Source: Elephas maximus indicus (taxonomy: Eukaryota > Chordata > Mammalia > Proboscidea > Elephantidae). From it: DNA of 64,000 bases. Numbering within the stretch: position 1 is the stretch's first letter; the number at the start of each line of letters is the position of its first letter. The translations under genes were made by a program, and so were the position numbers. The notes under the pieces were generated by a model, which was not told the DNA's origin, ran no database searches, and worked only from the letters and a program-made list of their open reading frames with translations. The stretch lies in the NCBI RefSeq assembly GCF_024166365.1, contig NC_064824.1, forward strand, positions 40,834,608 to 40,898,607. The letters are read 5' to 3'. This document shows, one piece after another, positions 1 through 12,584 of this stretch.

Positions 1-99
1 ATAGCTTTTAAAATCTGCCCCCAATCCTGGAATGGTAAAAGCACTCATGGTACATCCATTAGAATGATAACATCCATTATAAATAAAGATTCTGGGGAA

Positions 100-624
100 G
101 TCATATATTCAGCAGTTATTTATTGACTGCCTTCTATATACCAGGCACTGTGCTAGGTGCTGGGAATAGAAAGGTACCCAGCTCTACCCTCACAGAGCTT
201 CAAGTCTAGAGAATAATGAAACAATCACATTGTTATATTCACTTACAAATGGAGAGGACAGGTCTGAAAGAAAGGCCTATCCTTTCATAAAAGCATGTAA
301 CAAAGGATTCTGATTTCAAAAAGGGGAATAGAAAAGGGTCCCTGTGAAAATGATTCTTCAAGTGAAACCTGAAGGATAAGTTGAAGTTGCTTAAGGAAAA
401 GGTGGGTGGACAAGTGGTAAAGAACATTTGAGACAAAATAGCATGTGGAATGATCTGTGCAGGAGGGAGCAGGATGCATTAAAGGCACTTAAGAAAGACC
501 TGTGGTTTAGAGCCCAGAGATCAAGGGAAAAAGAGAGGTGAGATGAGTTAGAGAGCTAGGCAGGGGCCAGACCAGCATATGGGTTCTTGTGGGCCATGCT
601 AAGGATTTTGGTTGTTCACGTGGA
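100..624 (-). mobile_element. L2 LINE 3' region, first part
   Basis: Read on the minus strand this follows the L2 3' end. The typical block with 'ccaggcactgtgctaggtgc' lies near 150-172, then a 'cacagagcttcaagtctaga' block, and near 560-600 the 'aggcaggggccagaccagca' and 'gggccatgctaaggattttgg' blocks that belong further into the 3' UTR. Colinear with the piece at 831-1008, so one copy was split by the MER5A element. No coding capacity; the short frames here are chance. Confidence 0.75.
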
Positions 625-830
625 CCAGTGGTTTTCAATCAGAAGCAATTTTGTCCTCCAGGGGACATTTTTGATTGTCCCAACTGGGAGTGGGGAGAGT
701 GTGCTATTGGCATCCAGCAAGTAGAGGCCAGAGATGCTGCAACCATCTTACAATGCACAGGGCAGCTCTCCACCACAAAGAATTACCTGGTCCCAAACGT
801 CACTAGTGCTGAGGTTGAGAAACTCCAACA
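625..830 (+). mobile_element. MER5A-type hAT-Charlie DNA transposon (non-autonomous)
   Basis: Begins 'cagtggttttcaatcagaag' and ends 'gaggttgagaaactcc', matching both ends of MER5A. Inside are the family blocks 'ccaggggacatttttgattg', 'gtagaggccagagatgctgc' and 'acaatgcacagggcagctct'. It carries no transposase and would have depended on an autonomous Charlie element. The expected 8-bp target duplication is not recognisable, in keeping with its age. It sits inside an L2 copy. Confidence 0.85.
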
Positions 831-1008
831 TAGGCAATTAATTTAAACAAATTTAAGAAGGTGGGAGAGAATGACATGATCCAGTTTTCATCTTGAATAG
901 ATAGTTCTGTCTGTAGAAGTAATTTGGAAAGGTAGTCAGAAGTGAGTGAGTATGCCTATCTAACAGTAGGCTAGCTAATGATGGTAACTTGGACTATTGC
1001 AATGCCAA
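831..1008 (-). mobile_element. L2 LINE, continuation beyond the MER5A insertion
   Basis: Resumes the L2 order after the DNA element: 'gaatgacatgatccagtttt' (about 868-887) and 'ggactattgcaatgcc' (about 990-1005) are minus-strand L2 landmarks in the right order relative to 100-624. Confidence 0.6.
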
Positions 1009-3637
1009 TGAAGGATATCCATTTTTATTGTTATGGAATGTCATTCACAATACATTCTGAGGTATAAAAAGCAGATGAAAAGGTGTTTTGCATCGTATGA
1101 CCTCATCTTTGTAATAAAATATTTGCAGATGCACATTTGCACAGGTAAAATTCTGAAAGGCTAGATACTATCATAAGATCAAGGGAGGTAAGACTTTCAT
1201 TTATTTATTCATTCATTCATTCTTTGCTTATCTTTATATTTTTTCTGTAATGAACATGTATTATTTTTTATAATAAAAAAGAAAAAAATTAAGTAAGACT
1301 TTCTGGCCCCAATTTACCTTTCCAATTAATTCATAGATTAATTTGATAGGAATTTTCATAACAGATGTAACAGATTATAAAATTAGAAACCAGGGAAAGA
1401 TTTGAAGGGGAAACCAAGTTCCCAAAGGACGATAAGCAGTTCATAGTATTTACTAGTGCTTTTTTTTACCCTTTTACTTTGGTGGGGGTCCATGATCCCT
1501 GGGGCTTTTTTATATCTGCTGATCAAACTAAATTTCAATTTCTTCCAAAGTGACTATCCTTACATTTGCAAAGGTATGCTGCCTAACCCCCAAAGTAAAA
1601 TCTGTGCTCATTTTTTCCATAAGCTAAGTTGGTGTGAGTTATTATAGACTTGACACAAAATCTGTTTGTTAAAGGAAGTGCTATAATCCAGTGCTGCGTG
1701 CTTATAGATGTATCTAACTACCTGTTTGAGCTTGGCAAATCACTTAATCCCCAGGGACCAAATTTCTTCACCCTATAATTCTGTGATTCTAATTCCTAGA
1801 TACGTCTGGATGGTAAACAATGTCATTCTCATGATGTAATTGAATACCCAACATGTTAACATTGCAAGGTAGAATAATTATTAAGCCAGAAAATCCCAAT
1901 GTTTAAACTGTACTTTGGTGAACAGGACCCTTACTCTTGCAAGCTATGTAATTTCTGCTTGTCACCAGCAACCTGGTCATATTACTGCAAAATTAACTTA
2001 TTGACTAATGGACTAGTGACCTTAAAGAAATGTCGACCTTACCTCCAGGCAACAATTTAGGCACTGGAAGAAAATGGTTTGTTGATTTGTATCATATTAT
2101 TCACTTATTTTCTAAGTGATATATTCTTGGAACACTGTATTATTACATAATACAATACTTAATGCAGTACTTAGAGAATGAGTATCTAAAAACATGAAAT
2201 TAGTCTACTGTAACTAAACATTATAAAACATGGAAACTTGAGTGGTCCGGTGGAATAAAGTAAGCCTCAGGCGACATGAGTTCTAGGCTCACTCTAGATA
2301 TAGGAACTCGAATAGCCTCTGTTACCTCTCTGACTTCCTTTCCTTAATATTTTAAATAAAGGGACTGAAACAAATAACTCTTTTTTTTTTTTAAGTTCTA
2401 TGTTCTATACATTTCTTGAATGATGTTTAAGGATATAACTATGTAAGAAGTGGTATAATTAAAAGGATATACTTGTATTTTCCTTGGCTGTCTCCAAGTT
2501 TAGAAACTTTAATTTAGGTAGATTACAAATATTTTCTGTGGAACTCTAAGAACACATTAAGCCTTTGACTAAAACTTTCGGTTTTTGACGCATAGGACAA
2601 AAAAAAAAAAATTAAGGATTTGTAGAATGTTTTGACCTTATTCACATGTGTCAAAAATCCAGCATTAAAAATGAAGACTTGCTTTATTTAGAGAAGTGTA
2701 CACAAGCTTTTGTTAGTTCCAGGATGATAAGGTGTTAGAACTGTAGAATGCAGAACTGAAGATTTATGTTTGGTATGTTGCCAGAAACTACAGGGTCGAA
2801 AGAACATGTCAATTTATGTATATTCTCACGATTTTGTTACCCAGTCTCAGGCTGTTTGATCATTTCAGGGATTCACATTCTATCTCTAGCTCTTAACCTC
2901 AGACTAATTCTGAGGATAAAAATATTATTGACTAAAGTTGAGCTGTGGCATTCAGTAGATAATGAATGCTGATGGCAGGAAAAGTAAAACATCAGGAAAA
3001 GTTCGTTCGGCCAAACCCAAGAAAAAATTTAGTCTCCATATATCATATATTATTTAGAAAACTTAAAAAAAAAAAAATTCATTTATCAATGTGAATTAAA
3101 AAAAAAACACTCATTCATCATCATGCCTGAAAATGTGTTCAGAATTTCAGTTATTTAAAAAATGCTCCAAAATATTACAAAAATCAAACAATTGTTACAT
3201 TCCGCATCCATAACTTTTATTGTTTTGGAATCTCTACATCCAAAGTGGGTCACTTTCATCAATATTTCACACCCAAAATGGTAATTTAATATTACTGCTG
3301 GTGGCAATAAGTTAAGATTTGATTACTCAGTATGAGCTATTGACAAACCAAACTTTACAAACAATGTTATTAATAATGTTCTTTGACAGTCAAATGTTTT
3401 AGATTATCTTCTCATAAATATACATCGCATACATATTGTGCATTCCCATGTTATCATAATTGATACTTATAACTATAAAATGTTTATCACTGTACTGTAT
3501 CAATAATAAGGTAATATTTAAATTAGTATCATCCTAAGTCTTTGCATTTTCCAGAGGTTCAAATACCCAAGAGTGCTAATGGTGGTGCCAAAGCAGAGAA
3601 TAAAGAGGCATTCTAAACTTTGGGCAAAAAAACATTC
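1009..3637. other. AT-rich sequence without a recognisable gene
   Basis: Long A and T runs, no frame above about 70 codons and no clear splice-bounded exon. Near 1200-1222 there is a (TTCA)n-like stretch. Around 1700-1800 and 2240-2350 are weak MIR-like blocks. Confidence 0.5.
1700..1800 (+). mobile_element. Degraded MIR fragment (tentative)
   Basis: 'gagcttggcaaatcacttaa' at about 1728-1747 followed by a 'tcttcaccctataattctgtg' block resembles the MIR core (tgacc-ttgggcaagttacttaa). Too diverged to set the ends. Confidence 0.35.
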
Positions 3638-3651
3638 AAAAGTTAATTTGA

Positions 3652-4723
3652 ATTATGCTGAGCGAAATTAGTCAGTTGCAAAAGGACAAATATTTTATAA
3701 GACCACTGTTATAAGAACTTGAGAAATAGTTTAAACTGAGAAGAAAACATTCCTTTGTGGTTATGAGAGGGGGGAGGGAGGAAGGGTAGGAGAGGGGCAT
3801 TCACTAATTAGATAGTAGATAAGAACTACTTTAGGTGAAGGGAAAGACAGCACACAATACAGGGGAGGTCAGCACAACTGGACTAAACCAAAAGCAAAGA
3901 AGTTTCCTAAATAAACTGAATGCTTCGAAGGCCAGCGTAGCAGGGGCAGGGGTCTGGGGTCCATGGTTCCAGGGGACATCTAAGTCAATTGGCATAATAA
4001 AATCTATTAAGAACACATTCTGCAGCCCACTCTGAAGAGTGGTGTCTGGGGTCCTAAACACTAGCAAGCAGCCGTCTAAGATGCATCAATTGGTCTCAAC
4101 CCACCTGCATCAAAGGAGAATGAAGAACACCAAGGACACAAGGCGATTATGAGCCCAAGAGACAAAAAGGGCCACATGAACCAGAGACTGCATCATCCTG
4201 AGACCAGAGGAACTAGATGGTGCCCGGCTGCAACCCATGACTGCCCTGATAGGGAGCACAACAGAGAACCCCTGAGGGAGCAGGAGAGCAGTGGGATGCA
4301 GACCCCAAATTCTCATAAGACTAGACTTAATGGTGTGACTGAGACTGGAGGGACCCCAGTGGTCATGGCCCCCAGACCTTCTGTTGGCCCAGGACAGGAG
4401 CCATTCCCGAAGCCAACTCTTCAGACATGGATTGGACTGGACAATGGGTTGGAGAGGGATGCTGGTGAGGAGTGAGTTTCTTGGATCAGGTGGACGCTTG
4501 AGACTATGTTGGCACCTCCTGCCTGGAGGGGTGATGAGAGGGTGGAGGGGCCTAGAAGCTGGTGAAAAGGACACGAAAAGAGAGAGTGGAGGGGGAGAGC
4601 AGGCTGTCTCATTAGAGGGAGAGTAATTAGGAGTGTGTAGCAAGGTGTATATGGGTTTTTGTAAGAGAGGCTGACTTGATTTGTAAACTTTCACTTAAAG
4701 CACAATAAAAATTATTTTTTAAA
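3652..4723 (+). mobile_element. 5'-truncated L1 (end of ORF2 plus 3' UTR)
   Basis: Starts in the last ORF2 codons ('atgctgagcgaaattagtca') and continues through about 1 kb of G-rich 3' UTR to 'gtaaactttcacttaaagca', an AATAAA at 4704-4709 and an A-rich tail. A perfect 14-bp direct repeat, 'aaaagttaatttga', flanks it at 3638-3651 and 4724-4737, which fixes both ends and shows a target-primed insertion. The UTR class is the one also seen on the minus strand at 18912-19474. The apparent 194-codon minus-strand frame inside is an antisense by-product. Confidence 0.88.
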
Positions 4724-4737
4724 AAAAGTTAATTTGA

Positions 4738-6080
4738 TATCAAATCTAAGGAGAAAATATGCCAGTAAGAAAATGTGTTTTTTTCAGGATAAAATCCGGC
4801 ATTTGTTTTTTAATAGCATTTGCCATTCTCCAATTTTTCATACGCAGCAAATTAATTTCAAGTCATTTTACTCTTCCAAGTGTCTTTGTGTATTGTATTT
4901 CCTTTTTCATATTCTTTTGGATAACATTTGAGAAAAAATAAGACTACAACAGTCAATGATTACTTACATTCAGGATGGAAGACAGTTGTAAGACCAAGGA
5001 ACAGGTGGAGTATGTATGATAGAAATATTCACTTTTCGTGCCACCATTTTGTAGTTGTTTAAAAAAAAAAATTAGCAAATGGTGGATATTGTTTCTTTAC
5101 AAAAATGGTTCTGTACTGGATCCATCTGCGAAGTATAAACATGTCATCAGCACTCATTTTCCACCTCCAAAAAACATTCCCCATGTCCATATTTGATTTT
5201 CAAGTGCATCTGTGCACTGATGGAAGTCCTCCCAACATGCTGCCACACAATTGCAAAACCCACACATTTCTGTCTTTTGAATCAAGCTTTCATGAGCGCC
5301 TTGTCTCCCCTGAGTATAAGCTTGCTTCAAAGTTGCAAAGGTTCTCTGGGCGACCCCAATAAAAAGAACTTCAATGTCCATGGTCAAGTTACGTTATTCC
5401 TTTTAGGGAGGTGATAGTGCCCCTAAAGTTTTTTTTTTTTTTTAACCTTGTTCAAAAACATTTTTTTTGAGATTATCTTATAATTTCTCTTTTCATCCCC
5501 ACACTATACTTGCCTAATTATTAGCACTTGTACTGTTGAGTTTCTCAATGACTAAACTCGCATTCAGGAAAGCAAGGGAAAATCTCGATATTAGTTTGGT
5601 TCTTCAGCAAGTTGAAGTAAAAAAAAAAGGGAGCTCATCTCGGAAAGTTGAAAGGCAGGCGTCCGGGTTTCCTGGAGTTCCTAACATTATTATTGATAAC
5701 TGTGTAACCTGAAAGAATTGAAAATATCACTGGAAAAATCAAACTCTTGCTAAAAAGGAGTTCAGAAGGGAACTCCTTGGTAAAGAAAGGAATTTTATTT
5801 CACCTCATTATTTTTTCTGACACAGAACCAGAGTTACCTTCGCTAGAGAGCAATGGAGTAAGCCTTGCCTGTCATTTTTAATCAGGTTGTTTTAGGTAAT
5901 TTTTGTTGTGCCCCTCATTACTGAATTGTTTATCAATAGGTGCAGCAAGTGTCACTAGCTTTTCTCATCAAACCAGGTTTGACAAAGCAGCACAGTGCAT
6001 GGGAAAGAGGCAGCTAGGTGAAACTAATGCCATAGATGTTTGATTCATTAGGAGCTTATTGTTAACCGGGAAGTCTGATT
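4738..6080. other. Unique sequence, no gene seen
   Basis: No interspersed repeat recognised. Contains a T15-like run near 5430 and short frames only. Overlapping frames on both strands at 5105-5414 lack homology to any family I recognise. Confidence 0.45.
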
Positions 6081-7395
6081 GTAAAGACTCAGTCAAGCAA
6101 AAGAGTGCAGAGTAATCAGTCGGATTTATAGTTTGCAGGGCTCAGAAAAAAAAAAAAAAAAAAAAATCAACATAAACCTTTGGATATAGCAGGAACAGAA
6201 AAATCCCCTTTGGGCAGCCCTAACCTGGAACCAGCCAAATAAGGTCATGCTACAAGAAGGTTTCCTGTTAGGTGATGGAAGATAGAGGCGGATTAGAGCC
6301 ATATGGCATGGCCTATCATACCTTCTGACTTAAGATAACAAAGCCAAGCTTTGTGCTTAGCTGTTTTTGACTGACATCATCAATTTTATTTTATGTTGGT
6401 CACCTCCGGTAACAGGAAAAAATGGCTCAGGGTTGATAACACATGCTCTTCCCCCCCCCTTTTTTTTTCTTCTTTTAGTATTAAGATGCCCAGAAGCTAG
6501 TTTTGTGCTGTTAAAATTTCAAAGAATTAGTAGCTTACTTTTCTATCACCCATCCTCCAGCAACTGTCAGTTCCCTCCCCCTTGTTTTCAGTTTGTACCT
6601 TGCAAATGAGAGGCAGCCTTATTCAGAACCAGATGTAAGGCTCCTAGAGAACGAGCATAAGCTGGTGTACTTTAAGCCTAATGGGAAGTTTTATATGCAA
6701 GGGCCTTGAACTGATTAGTATAATTCCCTCTTTAATACAGCTGTCCCTCCAGATTAAGGTAAACCAAATGTTGCAATCAGAGATTAGTGTACCTTGCCAG
6801 TTATTAACATCCCCGGGTGCTCAGCAAGCACGTCAGACGCTAATGCTGTATATTTATTTGCTATTTCCCCACTGTAACTTGAACTTCTGCACCTGTCAAA
6901 GCATTCCAGTGAAGAGAGAGGCATTATTGGAAAGCAAAAGTTTTATACCTGTACACCTGTTTTGTTTTGTCACAGCTAAGATTTTCCTTTGGCGTGCCAA
7001 AATCGCCAGGTGCTTTAATCTGCTACTCTTCTGGTTTAGTAAAGAAAGATTTTGTGTGCAAAATTGCATTTGTTACTTTCATATGCTTCGTTTTGTGCAA
7101 CCAACGAGCTACTCACCTAAACTTGTGTGTGTGTGTGTGTGTACTTTCTTTTATGAGGGAGGTATATGTAAAGGGTGTGATTTCTTTCCCAGGCAACTCC
7201 ACACCTCTGCCTTCTGTGTTCCTCAGCCTCTGCAGTGTCTTAGTGACAAGGTGGGTTCTCACAGCTATAACAAGTTTGGCAGGATATCCTGCCTTCTTGC
7301 AACCCAGATGTCAAGAAAGACAAAGTTCTGGCTATCTCAGAAAGATCTGGCTAGGTTCCTTTCCCTGTTCAGCCCCTACCCAGGTCACTTTTAGC
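6081..7395. other. Repeat-free block, candidate conserved noncoding or regulatory DNA
   Basis: About 1.3 kb without a recognisable mobile element, apart from an A-run near 6146 and a short (TG)n. It has many intact-looking TAAT/ATTA homeodomain-type cores (for example around 6715-6735 and 6800-6810) and TTTGCAT-like words. Frames of 237 codons (6681-7394) and 146 codons (6967-7407) overlap in different phases. That argues for base composition, pyrimidine-rich with few stops, rather than a gene. The function is inferred only from the lack of repeats and sequence texture. Confidence 0.25.
7124..7142 (+). repeat. (TG)n microsatellite
   Basis: Uninterrupted TG dinucleotide run of about nine units. 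Confidence 0.9.
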
Positions 7396-7399
7396 CTCT

Positions 7400-7605
7400 G
7401 TTGTTAGTTGCTGTCTAGTTGATTCCTATTCCTGGCGACCCCATGTGTGCAGAGTAGAATTGCTCTGCAAGGTTTTTAAGGCTGTGACCCTTTCAGAAGC
7501 AGATCACCAGGCCTGTCTTCTGAGATGCCTCTGGGTGGGTTCCAGCTGCCAACCTTTCAGCTAGTAGTCAGCACTTAACCATTCATTTGGACTACCCAGG
7601 GACTC
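7400..7605 (-). mobile_element. AfroSINE, long type
   Basis: The minus strand reads from 'gagtccctgggtagtcc' through a tRNA-like head and the long-type middle ('cagaagacaggcctggtgat', 'ctgcttctgaaa') to a tail ending in the 'cagcaactaacaac' motif shared with RTE. Near full length. Transcription would be by RNA polymerase III from the tRNA-derived boxes. Confidence 0.85.
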
Positions 7606-9590
7606 TTGGTTGGACTCAGGCTGAATATATGCAATGGACGGGAGAAACTAGGTTCAGTAGCTTGGAGCTGTCTTTTGACCAGTACAGTTGGTCCGGTCTA
7701 AGCACTCTCTGATGGTTTTATACCAGGATGGCAGATGCTCGAACAGCAATGAAAAATTATGGACAGTTTGAGGAAGGGCCCTCACATGTACAGTATAAAG
7801 TGCCTTTGTGATTTTTATCAGAGTCTTTTATTACTCAGAGATTGAGAATCAAAGGTACGTTCTGTGAAAAAAATACATAGTTTTCTAAGTAACCACTAGG
7901 GTCATCTCAGGGCCTGCTTTTTTTTTTTTTTTTTTAATTAAAGCGTGTAGCTATGCTATTATGGAGCATTGCCTGATGGCAGCAGTGGTGGAGAAACACC
8001 AGCCCCCCTAAATTTTGCCACAGACAGGAAGGAGCCATAGTTTTCTAGGTAACCCCTGACAATGGAACCAGTTATTTGTTCGGGTTGTTATCAGTGCCTT
8101 TCTTTTGCTAGCCCTCCATTTCCCCCGACCCCATCTTGGTATTTGCAAGTTGATAGCCTGGTGCAGAGTTTCTAGGTATTATAGCTTAATTGCAGATTTT
8201 TTAGAAAGACAAAAATATGTTCCTATCTTAGGAATTATGTCTTGCAGCCTACTAAATATGCTAATGCAGCACTAAGCAGGGATAAAGTTCTTGCCATACC
8301 CCCCAACAGTTGCGTGGAACCTGCTGCCAAGTGATTGTTAATTGTGAAGCACAAGCAGGCTTTGCAATCCATCTTAATTGTCATACTTACTTCAGGTTTC
8401 GTGATAAGGCTCGATGTTCTGTTTAAAGTGACAATGTTGACAAGGGGAAAGGGTGTGGGCCTGGGCCTGTGGTTCTGAAGGGGTTGTGTGCTCTGACCTG
8501 CCGAAGGTTGATATGGATGGTCTGCGAGGGGATTTTAGTTGTCATGGGGTCCCCAGGCAGTTGAATGGAGAGACTGTCTGTCCTGCTTTTTCCTGTTAGG
8601 ATCCTGACACGTGGAGCATTGATGAACTCAGCACAACGTTGAATGGGAGCTTTTTGGCAGCTGAGACGCTGGGGCTAAGCTGCAGGTCAGAGATAACACC
8701 AGTGCGGATCTCCTTCTGCACACAGTTACTCGCGAGCTTTCTTCCCTCCTGAGTGCAGGAAATGGCTCATGTTAAATACGTTCACTTTTCAGTTTTCCTT
8801 TCTTCTAAAATGGAGCTTGACAGATTGGACTTTTCAACTCCCCCTTTTTTCACCACCTTTGCTTTCTACCTCAGAAATACTCTTCAGGAAGCAGGAGTTA
8901 ATCTTGGTGAGGAAACGATAAGGTGATACTTGATTTTCAGGGGAAAGCAGAAGGATATGACTGCTGCCTCGTTATTGCACATAAACTTACAACTCTCCAC
9001 CTTTTAGGCTTTCCTTAGCTTTTCCCTTCACATCCCTTCAGTCCAGACCAGAAGAGTAACAGAGTGAAGAGTCTACTACCCAGATGAACGTAAGAGAGCA
9101 CCATGTCACGTTTTGTGGCCTTAGCGAGTGGGAAGAAAACACTTGAGCCATAATGCTGACTTTTAAAAGTGGTTTCTCCAATGCTTATGTGGCTGTCTAC
9201 CCGAGGTATATCGCTGCTGACACCAGTGAGCCTCTGCATTGTTCTGCATGCAGTTGAGTTTTGCAGGTTTGTGAGATATGAAGAACAAAGGGAAATTGAC
9301 AGCAAGGGTTACTCTAATAATCTTTTGGCAACATCCTGTATTCACAAAAGAAATGTAGAAAGAACTCTATGTAGTTTTAGTATCTGCCCTAAACACGGGT
9401 TGTCAAAGCTCCACTTACAGAAAGCGTATTTGAAATCGATTCTTGCATGGCATTGATTAGTGACTCTGAAACTAATAACTTGAAATCACTCCTCAACCAA
9501 GTCAAATTCTGACTTTGGGTATATGTGTATAGTTTCAGTGAGGTCTGAATGGTTTCTTTTCCCTCTGCTGAGTATGTGATGCCCCTTGAA
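7606..9590. other. Mostly unique sequence, no gene seen
   Basis: No repeat recognised apart from a T-run near 7919-7935. The part at 8400-8760 looks somewhat richer in G and C than its surroundings but has no CpG-island character by eye and no supported exon. Confidence 0.4.
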
Positions 9591-9599
9591 GCAGAAAGG

Positions 9600-9634
9600 A
9601 TGTGTGTGTGACGGTATGTGTGTGTGTGTGTGTG
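9600..9634 (+). repeat. (TG)n microsatellite, interrupted
   Basis: Two TG runs separated by 'acggta'. The antisense CA strand produces the 'HTHTHT' peptide-like frames here, which are not genes. Confidence 0.9.
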
Positions 9635-10925
9635 CACATGTAGGCAGAGGGAATGGGAAAGGAAAGGGGGGTCAGTAGAGAGAAGTGGATGGGAATGGAG
9701 GAAACGTTCTGGTCAAGGTTCAATAAGCTTCAGAAAATAAAAGAGTTGTGGGTGGAAGTGAGAGTAACAGTAGCATCCCAGGGCTAACACCTTGGCACAA
9801 GCAGGGTGATGCTGCTCTTTGATCTCTGTCACTTCTCTCCAACTTTGTGCACACTTTCTGTCTCATGAGGGCATAGAACAAGGCTGAAAGAGAGAGAATG
9901 AGAAGAATGTATAGGAGCCAAATATGATGAGTCAGTAACCTTGAGGAGAATGATTCAGGTTGGAATGCCATCAGAATTTGCTCTGATGCAAGGAAGTAGT
10001 GCCAGACCCTTGATGAAACAATTTTTCAGCCATCCCCATCCACTGTGTGGCCCCCATCTTCTCTGAGTGATTAATTCTAGACCGTTCCTGGGCTTGTCTA
10101 AACACCTCTCTGGCTACTACTAGGGTAGGGTGGGGGAACTTCCAAGGACTTCTGAATTAGCCCAAACTTAACTTCAGGGAAAATAGCCAGAACTGGACAA
10201 CCTCAGGACCTTGATGAAACAGTAGATGTAAAGTGTTCAGTATTGTAGCTGGCACACGGTAAGTGCTGGGTGAATCCTCACTATTCCTCTTCTCGAAGAA
10301 TGAAGCTACTTGAACTTCTTGTTCAACACTTTCTTTGGCTGTGTTGGTCAGCTGAACACCACCTGAAGAGTTCTGAGAGCTTGGTAGGGGCCACCATCCT
10401 GAATGGTGGGTTTAGGTTTGGTTGTGTTTTCTATCTGCTTTGTCCAGAGCTAGTGTGAAAGTGTGAATGTTTGGATTGACCCAGACCATTCTAATCCTAG
10501 ATCTGTGTGATCTTATCTAATATTCATGAGGTCAAAGGGGGATAGCCACCTACACAATGTGATTTGAGGAGCCTGGAATAACCCATATGCCCCCCAGGTG
10601 TCTCCCTTATTAACCATGGCACCCTCTATCATTGCTAATATTACTGCCAGGAGAGCAATTTCTCTAGTTAAGGCATGTTTTCTCAACATCCCTCTTTGTG
10701 GTGTAGTCGTGATACTAGAGAGAAGCCACCATTTATTATGTGGATAATGTTGACTCCTTGTTTACTATCCCTGTGACAACTGGGAAGAGAGGAGCTGGAT
10801 TCAAATGACAGTTAAATGAAACTTTGTTAAGGATAATAACAACTTCTAGGCTACAGAATGGGTCAAAGAAGTCACTAGGTTGGGGTTTATATTTCCCCAC
10901 ATAATTTTGGATCAAGACATAATCA
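9635..10925. other. Unique sequence with a small MIR/L2-like tail
   Basis: Near 10240-10285, 'gctggcacacggtaagtgct' followed by 'gggtgaatcctcactatt' resembles the 3' end common to MIR and L2. Nothing else recognised. Confidence 0.4.
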
Positions 10926-11130
10926 GTAACCAGTTGCCACCTAGTTGACTTTGACTGGTGATGACCTTGTGTGTGTCAGAGTAGAACTGTGCTGTGTAGA
11001 GATTTCAGTGGCTGATTTTTTGATAGTAGATCATGAGGACTTTCTTCCAAAGCACCTCTGGGTGGACTCATAGTTAACCTTTGGGTTAGCAGCCAAGCGC
11101 TTTAGCTGTTTGCACCACTCAGGGACTCCT
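10926..11130 (-). mobile_element. AfroSINE, long type
   Basis: Reverse complement gives 'aggagtccctgagtggtgca', the 'gctgctaacc' tRNA block, the long middle and the tail 'gtcaactaggtggcaac'. Full length or nearly so, with scattered substitutions ('gactttgactggtgatgacc' on the plus strand). Confidence 0.85.
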
Positions 11131-11934
11131 CAAAACATACAGGCATCAGGAAAATTCATAGTCAGCTTTGTGAAACAGGCACAACTTAATTTGGGGTCCT
11201 TTCTTCCTTTTCAGCATGACCTTTCATTTCTGCTCACCCTACTCTAGCGTATGAATGAAACTGTTTGTGCCCATGTTGTCTTGTGGCTATCCAGGGTTCT
11301 TCACTTTAAAGACCCTAAATTGGGGATTTTGAAACATTTTCTACTCCAGATTGTATGGGGTATGTATGGACATATATCACACATGGGGCACTTCCACGAG
11401 TATGCCTCAGTTTTGACAGTGGTACAATAGGCATTGTTTTTTAACCTTTATTTTAAACCATGTCTCCTTTTAATAAACACACCTTTTCCTGAGATTGTCT
11501 GATGTCCCCTTGGGAAGGCATACTCCTTTTCCCTTTTTCATGTTTGCCATCTTCACATCCCACCATCATATAAGAGTTGCTGTCTTAAACAATACCCTAA
11601 TTATCTGGGCATTTTTTTTAGCCCGATTCCCTGTAATTCTGTGTATGTGTGTGTGTTTAAGTGTGCACACACACACACGTGTGCATATATATTTTAATAT
11701 TAAAAAAATTTTGTGTATACACACACACACATTTTAATGAGAAACCCATCCTCTATGTTGTAAAGTAGGTTCACTTAATGGTTTAAACATTTGAAGACTG
11801 TTACGTCAATGATCCTTCACTTTGTTGGTTATACAATCTTAATTCTCTTCATATATCACATGATTTTTACCTTTGGCTTTTCTCTTGTTCTAAGAAGTGT
11901 GTGCATTATTTCTTTCTGACTGCTCTTGTCTTAC
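11131..11934. other. Unique AT-rich sequence, no gene seen
   Basis: No interspersed repeat recognised; holds the dinucleotide tract at 11641-11731. Confidence 0.4.
11641..11731 (+). repeat. Mixed (TG)n/(CA)n tract
   Basis: A TG run turns into a CA run, then an AT-rich spacer, then a second CA run ending near 11731. The TG-to-CA switch gives a self-complementary segment around 11660-11682. Confidence 0.85.
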
Positions 11935-12110
11935 ATACTATATAATGTTTGAAAATACAGAAAATTATGAAAGACAATAAACTACCCATAATTCCATCAG
12001 CTAGCGTTAACCATTGTTAGAGTTTGGTTGGATTTTTCCACCTCTTGACTTGCTGTTTTATGTATTGAGAATGTGCAGGTCACTTTATAATCTTTTAATT
12101 GTTTTTGCTT
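11935..12110 (+). mobile_element. Old L1M-type 3' UTR fragment (tentative)
   Basis: 'gaaaatacagaaaattatga' followed by 'ctacccataattccatcagc' matches the pattern of old L1M 3' ends (compare 35015-35530). Highly diverged. Confidence 0.4.
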
Positions 12111-12584
12111 TCCTTTCCAGACTTTCAACTTTCTGAGTTCTCCCCATTCCTTTTATGTTGATGGGTCTCAAGTGGGACCAATATAGTACTTTAGTATCTA
12201 AAGCTAGATCTAGCTTGTATTCTGGGAAGGTTAACACACAGTCTCTACATACTTTATTTTGAACTGCTTAATATGCATTTTCCTGCTCTGAATCAGTGAT
12301 TTATTTTTTGATCTTTGTTAATACTTCGTTTCAAGCTTGAAACAAAAGACATTATCTAAAAATAACTGAAGACTGTTATTCAAGACTTTAAAGTAGCATG
12401 AGCCAATAGGTTGACACCTTTGATCCTTAGGTAAAAAAGTTACAGTTCTTTTGTTGGCTTTCTCCAAAAGGAGGAAGTGAGGGCAAATTACACAGTTAGT
12501 TCTATTTTGTGCTTGAAGGAACCTACTTTTGACAACTAGTAAACATGTTTCGACATTTTTTTTTTTTTGGTAAAGTAGCTCATT

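Noticed and set aside
4110..4694. 194-codon frame on the minus strand
   Set aside because: It lies wholly inside the L1 3' UTR, antisense to the element, and is proline/serine-rich by composition.
6681..7394. 237-codon plus-strand frame, the longest in the window
   Set aside because: It overlaps a second open frame in another phase and contains a CVCVCVC run from the TG microsatellite. It has no domain I recognise, no start context and no codon pattern.
9389..9723. Histidine/threonine-rich minus-strand peptides
   Set aside because: Translation of a CA microsatellite.
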